Below, piece after piece: positions 1 through 8,308 of a DNA stretch of 64,000 bases. The first letter of the stretch is position 1, and the number at the start of each line of letters is the position of its first letter. The notes beneath the pieces are model-generated. The model saw only the letters and a program-made list of their open reading frames with translations, was not told the DNA's origin and did no database searches. Made by a program: the position numbers and the translations under genes. The DNA is from Bacteroides sp. 51 (lineage in GTDB: Bacteria; Bacteroidota; Bacteroidia; Bacteroidales; Bacteroidaceae), in NCBI RefSeq assembly GCF_010500965.1, contig NZ_QVMI01000038.1, positions 1-64,000 of the forward strand, in the 5' to 3' direction.

Positions 1-2
1 GA

Positions 3-1103
3 AAAGCATTGCTTGCACGGCTGGGGATGGAACGGTGTAAAATAATGGAGTATCCCCAGGGGTGTAAGGATGCAAATGAGGTGTTACAGGCCCACCACCA
101 CGCCCTACGGGCACCCCTCCTCAAAAAGGAGGGGAGTTACGATGCCGCAGAAAACCCGGAAGCAGGAGGAGAGCCGGCGAGGCGCCGGAGCCAGATTCAC
201 GATGCCGGCAAACAGGTACTTGCCTCGCTGCTGGAGGAAGCGCAGGAAGTGCCGCTGGAAGGGGTATTCAGTCTGAAAGATGTGAGCCGGGATTTAAGGG
301 TGCTCTTTGAGGAAGGCATACAGCCCGGAGCAGATACGGGCTGGCTGGACTTTGACAAGCTCTGTACGTTTGAATTGGGGCGGCTGTGTGTGATAACAGG
401 CGTGCCGGGATCGGGAAAGTCGGAGTTTACGGACGAGCTGGTGATGCGGCTCAACGTGAGGCACGGGTGGAAGGCGGCATTCTTTAGTCCCGAGAATATG
501 CCGTTGACGTATCACTTACGCAAGCTGATGGAAAAAGCCACCGGGCAACCCTTTGAGGTGGGACTGATGCCGGAACCGGACTATTGCCGGGCCGAACGGT
601 ATATACAGGAGAATTTCAGCTTTATACTGCCCGAAGAGGATTTTACGGTGGATCATATTCTGGATATTGCCCGCGAGCTGGTGCGCAAGCAGGGAGTAAG
701 GATACTGAGCGTGGACCCGTTCAACCGGTTTGAGCATCAGATACCGCCAGGGCAAACAGAGACACAGTACATATCGGCCGTGCTTGACCGGTTTACCAAC
801 TTCGCCCTAAGGAATAACTGCCTGGTGATTCTGGTGGCGCACCCAAGGAAGATGAATAAGGCGCCGGGGCAACTAAAGGAGCCGGTGCCAGGGTTGTATG
901 ACATCAATGGGTCGGCTGCATTTTACAACAAATGCGATTTTGGAATGACTGTAGACAGGGATGATCAGGCAAAGGTAGTGCGCATACATATACAAAAGGT
1001 GAAGTTTAAACATCTGGGAAGCAGAGGGGAGGTGGCGCTGAAATATAATGAACGCAATGGGAGGTATGGTGACGATAGTGAGGGAGTTTTGGCTTTTCAT
1101 TAA
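3..1103 (+). CDS. Primase-helicase, DnaB/Twinkle-like, C-terminal part (5' end outside window)
   Basis: The reading frame is already open at the window edge, so the N-terminal primase/Toprim part lies upstream; the visible start resembles the end of a Toprim fold. Numbering from the first possible in-frame start (TTG at 9), a RecA-type ATPase follows: Walker A GVPGSGKS near 131-138, Walker B ILSVDPF near 232-238, and the VAHPRKM histidine motif near 277. These are hallmarks of replicative DnaB-family helicases, which unwind DNA using ATP. Such fused primase-helicases occur both as chromosomal genes and in mobile elements of Bacteroidetes. Residues about 29-70 are odd: they are rich in His, Arg and Glu and are encoded by a palindromic repeat. 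The family assignment is firm; the cellular role is less certain. Confidence 0.85.
   Translation, partial: KALLARLGMERCKIMEYPQGCKDANEVLQAHHHALRAPLLKKEGSYDAAENPEAGGEPARRRSQIHDAGKQVLASLLEEAQEVPLEGVFSLKDVSRDLRVLFEEGIQPGADTGWLDFDKLCTFELGRLCVITGVPGSGKSEFTDELVMRLNVRHGWKAAFFSPENMPLTYHLRKLMEKATGQPFEVGLMPEPDYCRAERYIQENFSFILPEEDFTVDHILDIARELVRKQGVRILSVDPFNRFEHQIPPGQTETQYISAVLDRFTNFALRNNCLVILVAHPRKMNKAPGQLKEPVPGLYDINGSAAFYNKCDFGMTVDRDDQAKVVRIHIQKVKFKHLGSRGEVALKYNERNGRYGDDSEGVLAFH
93..139. repeat. Palindromic repeat inside the primase-helicase reading frame
   Basis: Bases 114-121 (CCCCTCCT) pair with 127-134 (AGGAGGGG) around a five-base loop, preceded by a GCCCTACGGGC palindrome. This form is typical of intergenic repeats in Bacteroidetes, yet here it is translated in frame between the Toprim remnant and the helicase domain. 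Confidence 0.55.
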
Positions 1104-1173
1104 AAAAATCGCCCCTACCTGTGACAAATTGAAAATTGGTGCGACTGATAGGCAAAATGTCAACTCAATTATT

Positions 1174-1181
1174 TACCTTTG
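1174..1181 (+). promoter_or_regulatory. Putative -7 box for sppA
   Basis: TACCTTTG fits the Bacteroidetes TAnnTTTG consensus and lies about 40 bases before sppA. No convincing -33 box was found. Confidence 0.45.
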
Positions 1182-1221
1182 CTAACGACTGCCGCGTTAG
1201 CGCTAAAACTATATAAAAAAG

Positions 1222-2991
1222 ATGAAAGACTTTCTAAAATTCACAGGCGCCACAGTTGTGGGAATTGTATTATCGAGTGTTGTAATGTTCCTCATCAGCA
1301 TTATGGTTCTTGTTGGTATGCTATCCAGTGCAGATACTGAAACGATAGTTAAGAAGAACTCAGTGATGATGCTTGACCTGAATGGTACGCTATCTGAACG
1401 CTCTCAGGAAAACCCCTGGGATAAACTGCTGGGCAGTGACAACACCGTTTATGGTTTAGACGATATTCTGGCGTCTATCAAAAAAGCCAAAGAGCATGAC
1501 GATATTAAAGGTATCTACATTCAGGCGTCATCATTAGGTGCTTCTTTTGCCTCATTACAAGAAATCCGGGAAGCCCTTGCAGATTTCAAAGAAAGCGGCA
1601 AATTTGTATATGCATACGGAGATTCCTACGCGCAAGGTCTATATTACCTGTCGAGTGTGGCAGATAAAGTGATGCTGAATCCTAAAGGAGCAGTAGAGTG
1701 GAAAGGACTTGCCGCACAACCAATGTTCTTCAAAGGATTGCTGGAAAAGATCGGCGTAGAGATGCAGATATTTAAGGTAGGTACCTACAAATCGGCAGTT
1801 GAACCATTTATCAACACCGAAATGAGTCCCGAGAACCGCGAACAAATGAAGGAATATGTAAATTCCGTATGGAATAGCGTGGTAAGCGAGGTTTCCGCAT
1901 CACGTAAGCTAAGCGCCGAAAGCCTGAATGAGCTTGCGGATCAAATGTTACTGTTCAGCCCTGCTGAGAAGAGTGTAGAAGCCGGACTGGTAGACACACT
2001 GATTTATCACAATGACATACGCGATTATATTAAAACGCAAATAGGAATAGACGAAGACAAAAATCTTTCGGTACTGGATCTGAAAGATATGATCAACGTT
2101 AAAAAGAACGTTCCAAAAGATAAAAGCGGTAATATAGTAGCTGTATACTATGCATTTGGTAGTATTACATCAAGTGAGGCTTCGATGAGCGACGGTGAAG
2201 GGATTGCTTCGGATAAAGTAATCAAAGACCTGCGCAAACTTCAGAAAGATGAAAATGTTAAGGCGGTGGTACTACGCGTAAACTCGGGTGGTGGTAGCGC
2301 ATATGCATCAGAGCAAATATGGTATGCCGTTGAGGAACTGAAAAAAGAAAAACCCGTAGTTGTTTCCATGGGCGACTACGCAGCATCGGGTGGATATTAT
2401 ATTTCTTGCGGAGCAGACTGGATTGTAGCAGATCCGACTACGCTGACCGGTTCTATTGGTATTTTTGGTATGATTCCTAACGTAGAAGGGCTAACCAACA
2501 AATTGGGATTAAACTTTGATATCGTAAAAACAAATAAGTTCTCTGACCTTGGTGTTATAGGCCGTGCCATGAACAATGACGAAAAAGCATTGATACAGAT
2601 GAGCATCAATGAAGGGTACGATTTGTTTATTACCCGTTGTGCCGAAGGACGTAATATGACCAAAGAAGCAATTGATAAAGTTGGCCAGGGACGTGTGTGG
2701 ACCGGAGAAAAAGCACTGGAACTGGGTTTGATTGACGAACTGGGCGGCATCGACAGAGCATTGGAAGTGGCTATCGAAAGAGCAAACATCGAAGGATATA
2801 CGGTGGTAAGCTATCCGGAAAAGGAGAATATACTTACCTCTATCCTGAACGATAAGCCAACCAATTATATTGAAACCAAATTGCTGAAAAATAACCTGGG
2901 TAATTATTATAAAGAATTCAATTTACTGAAAAATCTCGAAAATGCTGATTATATGCAGGCAAGAGTGCCTTTCAGTTTGAATATGGAATAG
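1222..2991 (+). CDS. sppA: Signal peptide peptidase SppA, 67K type
   Basis: A 589-residue membrane-anchored serine protease that degrades signal peptides left after protein export. Residues 7-36 form one N-terminal membrane segment. Two ClpP/crotonase-like domains follow, the arrangement of the long (E. coli-type) SppA. The catalytic pair is visible: Lys190 in GTYKSAVEPF and Ser389 in AASGGYY. Length matches the family. The gene has its own -7 box and is followed 17 bases later by lpxK, so the two probably share a transcript. Nothing is truncated. Confidence is high. Confidence 0.96.
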   Translation: MKDFLKFTGATVVGIVLSSVVMFLISIMVLVGMLSSADTETIVKKNSVMMLDLNGTLSERSQENPWDKLLGSDNTVYGLDDILASIKKAKEHDDIKGIYIQASSLGASFASLQEIREALADFKESGKFVYAYGDSYAQGLYYLSSVADKVMLNPKGAVEWKGLAAQPMFFKGLLEKIGVEMQIFKVGTYKSAVEPFINTEMSPENREQMKEYVNSVWNSVVSEVSASRKLSAESLNELADQMLLFSPAEKSVEAGLVDTLIYHNDIRDYIKTQIGIDEDKNLSVLDLKDMINVKKNVPKDKSGNIVAVYYAFGSITSSEASMSDGEGIASDKVIKDLRKLQKDENVKAVVLRVNSGGGSAYASEQIWYAVEELKKEKPVVVSMGDYAASGGYYISCGADWIVADPTTLTGSIGIFGMIPNVEGLTNKLGLNFDIVKTNKFSDLGVIGRAMNNDEKALIQMSINEGYDLFITRCAEGRNMTKEAIDKVGQGRVWTGEKALELGLIDELGGIDRALEVAIERANIEGYTVVSYPEKENILTSILNDKPTNYIETKLLKNNLGNYYKEFNLLKNLENADYMQARVPFSLNME

Positions 2992-3007
2992 AATAAATGT
3001 TGCTGCA

Positions 3008-4108
3008 ATGGAGGAGCATCTTGTTAAGATAAACAAGTGGCTATATCCGGTATCATTCCTTTATGGAATGGGAGTTGGCCTAAGAAATAAGCTCTTTGAC
3101 TGGGGAATTCTCCAGTCAAAGAGTTTTGACATTCCAATCATTTGTATTGGAAACATTGCCGTTGGCGGCACGGGGAAAACCCCGCACACGGAATATCTGA
3201 TCAATTTGCTTAAAGATAAATACCGCGTTGCCGTACTGAGCCGGGGATATAAACGCCGGACCAAAGGGTATGTATTATCGGATTCGGGAAGCAGCGTTCG
3301 CAGCATTGGCGACGAACCGTATCAAATTAAAAAGAAATTTCCCCATATCACTGTGGCCGTCGACGAGAAGCGCGTCCGGGGGATAGAGAACTTATGCAAG
3401 CTGGATAAGCCTAAAATAGAACTGATTTTATTGGATGACGCCTTCCAGCACAGGTATGTTGAAGCCGGAATGAATATCATATTAACCGATTACCACCGGT
3501 TGTTCTGTGACGATGCCCTACTACCTGCCGGCAGACTTCGTGAACCGGAGAAAGCCAAAAACAGGGCGCAACTTGTTATCGTGACAAAATGTCCGGAAGA
3601 TATAAAACCCATAGATTATAATATTATTGCCAAACGACTGGGGTTGTTTCCTTATCAGAAGCTGTTTTTTTCGTCTTTCCAATATGGCAATTTAATCCCG
3701 GTATTTCCCAAAACAAACATTACAGCCAGAAACCTCTCTTCACTTAAAAGGAGCGAACATGTTCTATTGGTAACGGGCATCGCATCGCCCACCATTATGA
3801 AGGAAGAAATATGCCGGTACACGCGGCATGTAGAATTGCTCTCCTTTGGCGATCATTACAATTTTAAGAACAAAGATATTAAACTGATTACAGATCAGTT
3901 CAATAAGCTGCAAGGCGAAAAAATCATCATTACTACTGAAAAAGATGCTACCCGGCTGGCAACCCACCCGGCCATAAGCGAGGAGTTGAAAAAGCATATT
4001 TACGCACTCCCGATAGAGATTAAGATATTACAGAATCAAGAAGATACGTTTAATAAAACAATTATAGACTATGTTAGAGCAGATAAAAGAAACGGCATCA
4101 TTCCTTAG
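3008..4108 (+). CDS. lpxK: Tetraacyldisaccharide 4'-kinase LpxK
   Basis: This enzyme phosphorylates the 4' position of the lipid A disaccharide at the inner membrane, a late step of lipid A synthesis. The 366-residue product has the N-terminal membrane-associated segment (about 11-35) and the P-loop GNIAVGGTGKTP at 48-59 followed by the SRGYKRR and DDAFQHR motifs of LpxK. The 3' end overlaps the next gene by 38 bases in another frame, which suggests translational coupling. It follows sppA closely. The ATG at 3008 gives the usual N-terminus. Confidence 0.96.
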   Translation: MEEHLVKINKWLYPVSFLYGMGVGLRNKLFDWGILQSKSFDIPIICIGNIAVGGTGKTPHTEYLINLLKDKYRVAVLSRGYKRRTKGYVLSDSGSSVRSIGDEPYQIKKKFPHITVAVDEKRVRGIENLCKLDKPKIELILLDDAFQHRYVEAGMNIILTDYHRLFCDDALLPAGRLREPEKAKNRAQLVIVTKCPEDIKPIDYNIIAKRLGLFPYQKLFFSSFQYGNLIPVFPKTNITARNLSSLKRSEHVLLVTGIASPTIMKEEICRYTRHVELLSFGDHYNFKNKDIKLITDQFNKLQGEKIIITTEKDATRLATHPAISEELKKHIYALPIEIKILQNQEDTFNKTIIDYVRADKRNGIIP

Positions 4109-4877
4109 AAATAAGATGCACACAGCCCCAGAAACAGCAATCATTCTAGGTACAGGACTAGGTAGTCTCGTTAACGAAATAACCGAAAAATATGAAATCA
4201 GCTACGAGGTAATACCCAACTTCCCTGTGTCGACAGTAGAAGGCCATAGCGGAAAACTGATTTTCGGAAAACTTGGCAATAAAGATATTATGGCTATGCA
4301 AGGCCGTTTTCACTACTACGAAGGCTACTCGATGAAGGAAGTGACCTTTCCGGTACGTGTAATGAAAGAGTTAGGCATCAAAACCTTGTTTGTATCTAAC
4401 GCAAGCGGTGGTACGAACCCTAACTTCGAAATCGGCGATTTAATGATTATTACCGACCACATCAACCAATTCCCCGAACATCCGCTAAGAGGTAAGAATC
4501 TGTATGGCGACCGTTTCCCGGATATGAGCGAAGCCTACTCGAAGGAACTTATTGAGAAGGCTAAAGGGATTGCCAAAGAGAAGGGGATTAAGGTGCAGGA
4601 GGGTGTTTATGTGGGCACGCAAGGCCCGACATTCGAAACTCCATCCGAATATAAACTATTCCGTATCATGGGTGGCGACGCCGTGGGCATGTCTACCGTA
4701 CCCGAAGTGATTGTAGCCAACCACTGCAAGATCAAGGTATTCGGTATGTCGGTTATTACCGATCTGGGCGTGGAAGGAAAAATCGTGGAAGTATCGCATG
4801 AGGATGTACAAAAGGCAGCTAATGTGGCACAACCGCTAATGACTGATATTATGCGTGAGCTGATAAACCGCGCATAA
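4071..4877 (+). CDS. Purine nucleoside phosphorylase (trimeric PNP/MTAP family)
   Basis: A 268-residue trimeric-type PNP that splits purine nucleosides with phosphate to give the base and (deoxy)ribose-1-phosphate, in purine salvage. Phosphate and substrate motifs are present: GTGLGS (27-32), GHSG (58-61), QGRFHYYEG (77-85), TQGPTFET (183-190) and GMSTVPE (206-212). At the base-recognition site the sequence reads VITDLG, so Asp231 stands where human PNP has Asn243; the related MTAP enzymes also have Asp there. That makes the base preference uncertain. The start lies inside lpxK, and thiL follows 41 bases downstream. Confidence 0.93.
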   Translation: MLEQIKETASFLRNKMHTAPETAIILGTGLGSLVNEITEKYEISYEVIPNFPVSTVEGHSGKLIFGKLGNKDIMAMQGRFHYYEGYSMKEVTFPVRVMKELGIKTLFVSNASGGTNPNFEIGDLMIITDHINQFPEHPLRGKNLYGDRFPDMSEAYSKELIEKAKGIAKEKGIKVQEGVYVGTQGPTFETPSEYKLFRIMGGDAVGMSTVPEVIVANHCKIKVFGMSVITDLGVEGKIVEVSHEDVQKAANVAQPLMTDIMRELINRA

Positions 4878-4918
4878 GCGGCAACGTGGCGCTGCGAGAT
4901 TTTTAATTATAATCAAAC

Positions 4919-5947
4919 ATGAAAACGGAAATAGCATCGTTAGGTGAGTTTGGCCTGATCCGCCGACTCACCCAGGATATAGAACTTAAAAACGAATCGA
5001 GTAAATATGGTGTGGGAGATGATGCGGCGGTACTCTCCTACCCTGATAAAGAAATCCTGGTCAGCACGGACCTTCTTATGGAGGGTGTGCACTTTGACCT
5101 GACTTATGTTCCTTTGAAGCATTTGGGATATAAGGCGGCGGCAGTGAACTTTTCGGATATCTACGCCATGAACGGTAGCCCCAAACAGATTACCGTATCC
5201 ATTGCGTTGTCTAAACGGTTCTCTGTTGAAGACCTGGAAGAGTTTTATGCCGGAATACAACTGGCTTGCAAACACTATAATGTGGATATTGTAGGAGGAG
5301 ATACCAGTTCTTCATTAACCGGACTGGCTATCAGCATTACCTGTATTGGCGAAGGAGAGAAAGGACGCATTGTATACCGCAACGGCGCCAAAGATACGGA
5401 CCTGATCTGTGTAACCGGAGATTTGGGGGCAGCCTATATGGGATTGCAACTTCTGGAACGTGAGAAGGCGGTCTTTAGAGGTGAGGAGGATGTTCAGCCC
5501 GATTTCGAGGGGAAAGAGTATTTGTTGGAGCGCCAACTGAAACCTGAGCCGCGCGCTGATATCATCAAACGTTTGGCAGAGGCTAATATCGTTCCTACGG
5601 CTATGATGGATGTTTCTGACGGTTTGTCGTCTGAGCTTATGCATATTTGCAGCCAGAGCGATGCGGGTTGCCGGGTGTATGAGGAACATATTCCTATTGA
5701 CTACCTGACGGCGGTAACAGCGGAAGAGTTTAATTTGAATTTAACGACTTGTGCCATGAATGGCGGTGAAGATTATGAACTTCTGTTTACGGTTCCTATT
5801 GCCGATCATGAGAAGATTGCAGAGATGGAAGGCGTTAAATTGATTGGGCATATTACGAAGAAAGACCTGGGGTGCGCTCTGATTACACGAGACGGGCAGG
5901 AGTTTGAGCTGAAAGCACAAGGGTGGAATCCGTTGAAGGAGGGGTAA
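4919..5947 (+). CDS. thiL: Thiamine-monophosphate kinase ThiL
   Basis: A 342-residue ATP-dependent kinase that makes thiamine diphosphate from thiamine monophosphate, the last step of cofactor synthesis. PurM/ThiL-fold motifs are clear: GVGDDAAV at 31-38, STDLLMEGVHF around 49-59, the GGDTSSS loop near 125, and DVSDGLSSEL in the C-terminal half. Length is normal. It is the last gene of the co-oriented sppA-lpxK-pnp-thiL run, and a short repeat follows it. Confidence 0.95.
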   Translation: MKTEIASLGEFGLIRRLTQDIELKNESSKYGVGDDAAVLSYPDKEILVSTDLLMEGVHFDLTYVPLKHLGYKAAAVNFSDIYAMNGSPKQITVSIALSKRFSVEDLEEFYAGIQLACKHYNVDIVGGDTSSSLTGLAISITCIGEGEKGRIVYRNGAKDTDLICVTGDLGAAYMGLQLLEREKAVFRGEEDVQPDFEGKEYLLERQLKPEPRADIIKRLAEANIVPTAMMDVSDGLSSELMHICSQSDAGCRVYEEHIPIDYLTAVTAEEFNLNLTTCAMNGGEDYELLFTVPIADHEKIAEMEGVKLIGHITKKDLGCALITRDGQEFELKAQGWNPLKEG

Positions 5948-5950
5948 TAC

Positions 5951-5980
5951 CTGGATTGCTTCACTGCGTTCGCAATGACG
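5951..5980. repeat. Intergenic 'RHCERSEAI' type repeat
   Basis: The sequence begins CTGGATTGCTTC and ends CGCAATGACG, a very common dispersed bacterial repeat whose reverse strand translates as RHCERSEAIQ. Related halves recur at 51001-51229. Confidence 0.7.
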
Positions 5981-6047
5981 AACAGACACGAAAGGGGACC
6001 GTTTTATCCAGTTAACTACATGGACCTCAGTATTTTCGTTAATTTCC

Positions 6048-6079
6048 ATTGCAGGAAATAAAAACTATTATTATTTTTG
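6048..6079 (+). promoter_or_regulatory. Bacteroidetes-type promoter of the PAS histidine kinase
   Basis: A -33 like ATTG (6048-6051), a 20-base spacer and TATTTTTG (6072-6079) match the -33/-7 pattern. The start codon is 34 bases downstream. Confidence 0.6.
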
Positions 6080-6112
6080 CGCAACCTTCACTAAATAACA
6101 ACTACTTTGCTA

Positions 6113-8308
6113 ATGAACCCTGAGGAGTCAAGACTAGAGAACCGACGACTAAACTTATTACTGGAAATCGCCAAAATCGGATGGTGGGAAGCTGATCTTA
6201 TCAATGAAACATATACATATTCCGATTACACAGCGGAAGCACTAGGTCTGGATAAGAGCAGTTGTTCCTTTGCCACATTCCACCGCATCATACGGGAAGA
6301 TTATAGTTCGTACCTTGTTCAGAATATGATGAATATTAAGGAAGGGGATACGATTACTGCCGAATTTCCGGTTCTAACTCCTAACGGAACCAAGTGGGTG
6401 CTTTCAAAATACAGTATAAAAGATCTGGAAAACGGAAAACCGGTTACACTGCTAGGCAGTATAGAGTTTATTGATGGTCCTAAGGAGACTAAGAACAAGG
6501 AGTATCTTGAGCATCTTTACCGGTATATGCCCATTGGCTATCAGCAAACCAAACTTATTTATAAAGATGGGGTGGCTGTTGATTATGAATTTACAGAAAT
6601 AAACAAGAAGATAGAATACATAAGCGGTAAATCCCGTGCCTGGATATTATCCAAAAAAGGTAGCGAACAAGAGTATGCTTTCGAAAAAGAGCTAAACCGC
6701 ATGGTCCGGATTGTCAATACCGATAAGCATATTGAATATAACTATCTGGAAGTAGAAACCGACAGGCATTGCCGGGCTATTATGTTCTCGCCACAAAAAG
6801 AAGTTATCGTAACGCTGTTATTGGACGTCACCGATACGTATCATGCTCATGAAGCCCTACAAGAAAGCGAACATCTACTGAGAGACATCTATGACAACCT
6901 TCCTGTTGGCCTGGAAGTTTTTGATAAAAACGGTATCCTTATTAAAGCAAACGAAAAAGATGTTGAGATTCTGGGAATGGCTTCCATGGATGATTATATG
7001 GGAGTAGATATCTTCAAACATCCCATATTACCATTGGAGGTTAAGGAAAGAATGAAACGCGGAGAAAGGATTGACTTCAATTCAAGTTATGAATTCAGCC
7101 GTGTAATGGAAAACTATTACAAGAAACTTCCGGTAAAGAAAGGTGTAACCAACCTGACCACCAAAATTGTTCCGGTTCTGGATAATAACAACCAGATTCA
7201 AAACTACCTCTTTATCAATATAGACAATACCGAAACGACCAACGCTTATCTACGCATTCAGGAATTTGAAGAGAATTTTTCTTTAATAGCAGATTTTGCC
7301 AAGGTAGGTTACTTTAAATGGAACCTGATAAAGAAAGAAGGATTTGCCATTAGTCAATGGTTTAAAAACCTGGGGAAAGATCCCAATACACTGGTCACTG
7401 AAGATATTGATGAGGCATACAGTACGGTTGATCCGGAAGACCTTCGCGCGATCAAAGAATTCCACGCTCTGGCTATGGCTGGAAAAGCCAAAACGCTGGA
7501 CCGCGAGATTAAAGTATTAGGGAAAGAAAGCGACTCACCCCGCTGGCTGCGTTGCACGCTAACCATAAAGGAGTATGATCCCGATGACAGTATTGAGGTG
7601 ATCGGCGTCAGCGTGGATATTACAGAACTGAAGGAAATGATATTGGCCAAGGATAAAGCCGAAGCGCTGGACAAACTGAAGTCGGCTTTCCTGGCAAGCA
7701 TGAGCCATGAGATCCGCACGCCGTTAAATGCGATTGTGGGATTCTCGGATATGCTTTGTATGATAGACGACCCGGCGGAAAAAGAAGAATATGTGCGTAT
7801 CATTCGTCATAACAATGACTTGCTTCTTAAACTGATATCAGATATTCTGGACTTATCGAAGATAGAGGCTAACATGCTGGAACTCAACAAAAACGAGATT
7901 AGCCTGAAAAGCCTGTCAAGCAATATTATAACTTCAATGCGGGTTAGAGAGACGGAACAGGTTAAACTGTTGTTTGACGAGACTCTGCCAGAGGTGGTTA
8001 TGATTGGAGATCCGGACCGTATCAGCCAGGTGGCTACTAACCTGATCAGTAATGCATTGAAGTTCACAAAGTCCGGGCATGTGGAATATGGGTATAAAGT
8101 TGATGGGGATTCCGTTCTCTTCTATGTGGAAGATATGGATAAGATTTTTGACCGGTTCGTAAAACTAAACTCTTTTGTACAAGGAACCGGCCTGGGACTG
8201 CCGATTTGCCAAAGCATCGTCAACCAAATGGGAGGAAAAATGGGAGTTGAATCCAAGCTGGGCGAAGGTTCACGGTTTTGGTTCACACTCCCACTGTGGG
8301 CGCTATAA
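6113..8308 (+). CDS. Multi-PAS histidine kinase lacking the ATP-binding G1 box
   Basis: A 731-residue soluble sensor protein. About four PAS-like units (roughly 15-120, 130-235, 255-370 and 380-505) precede a HisKA dimerisation helix with phospho-acceptor His532 in [12 protein letters not shown]. The HATPase domain follows, with an N box near 645 and a GTGLGLPI G2 box. The G1 box (normally DTGIGI) is missing: Asp674 of YVED is followed at once by MDKIFDRF. The gap is flanked by a GAAGAT sequence that would be duplicated in an intact gene, consistent with slippage deletion of about nine codons. Kinase activity is therefore doubtful. ATG 6113 is preferred over TTG 6107. The stop overlaps the convergent GH95 gene by 6 bases. 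No response regulator is adjacent. Confidence 0.92.
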   Translation: MNPEESRLENRRLNLLLEIAKIGWWEADLINETYTYSDYTAEALGLDKSSCSFATFHRIIREDYSSYLVQNMMNIKEGDTITAEFPVLTPNGTKWVLSKYSIKDLENGKPVTLLGSIEFIDGPKETKNKEYLEHLYRYMPIGYQQTKLIYKDGVAVDYEFTEINKKIEYISGKSRAWILSKKGSEQEYAFEKELNRMVRIVNTDKHIEYNYLEVETDRHCRAIMFSPQKEVIVTLLLDVTDTYHAHEALQESEHLLRDIYDNLPVGLEVFDKNGILIKANEKDVEILGMASMDDYMGVDIFKHPILPLEVKERMKRGERIDFNSSYEFSRVMENYYKKLPVKKGVTNLTTKIVPVLDNNNQIQNYLFINIDNTETTNAYLRIQEFEENFSLIADFAKVGYFKWNLIKKEGFAISQWFKNLGKDPNTLVTEDIDEAYSTVDPEDLRAIKEFHALAMAGKAKTLDREIKVLGKESDSPRWLRCTLTIKEYDPDDSIEVIGVSVDITELKEMILAKDKAEALDKLKSAFLASMSHEIRTPLNAIVGFSDMLCMIDDPAEKEEYVRIIRHNNDLLLKLISDILDLSKIEANMLELNKNEISLKSLSSNIITSMRVRETEQVKLLFDETLPEVVMIGDPDRISQVATNLISNALKFTKSGHVEYGYKVDGDSVLFYVEDMDKIFDRFVKLNSFVQGTGLGLPICQSIVNQMGGKMGVESKLGEGSRFWFTLPLWAL

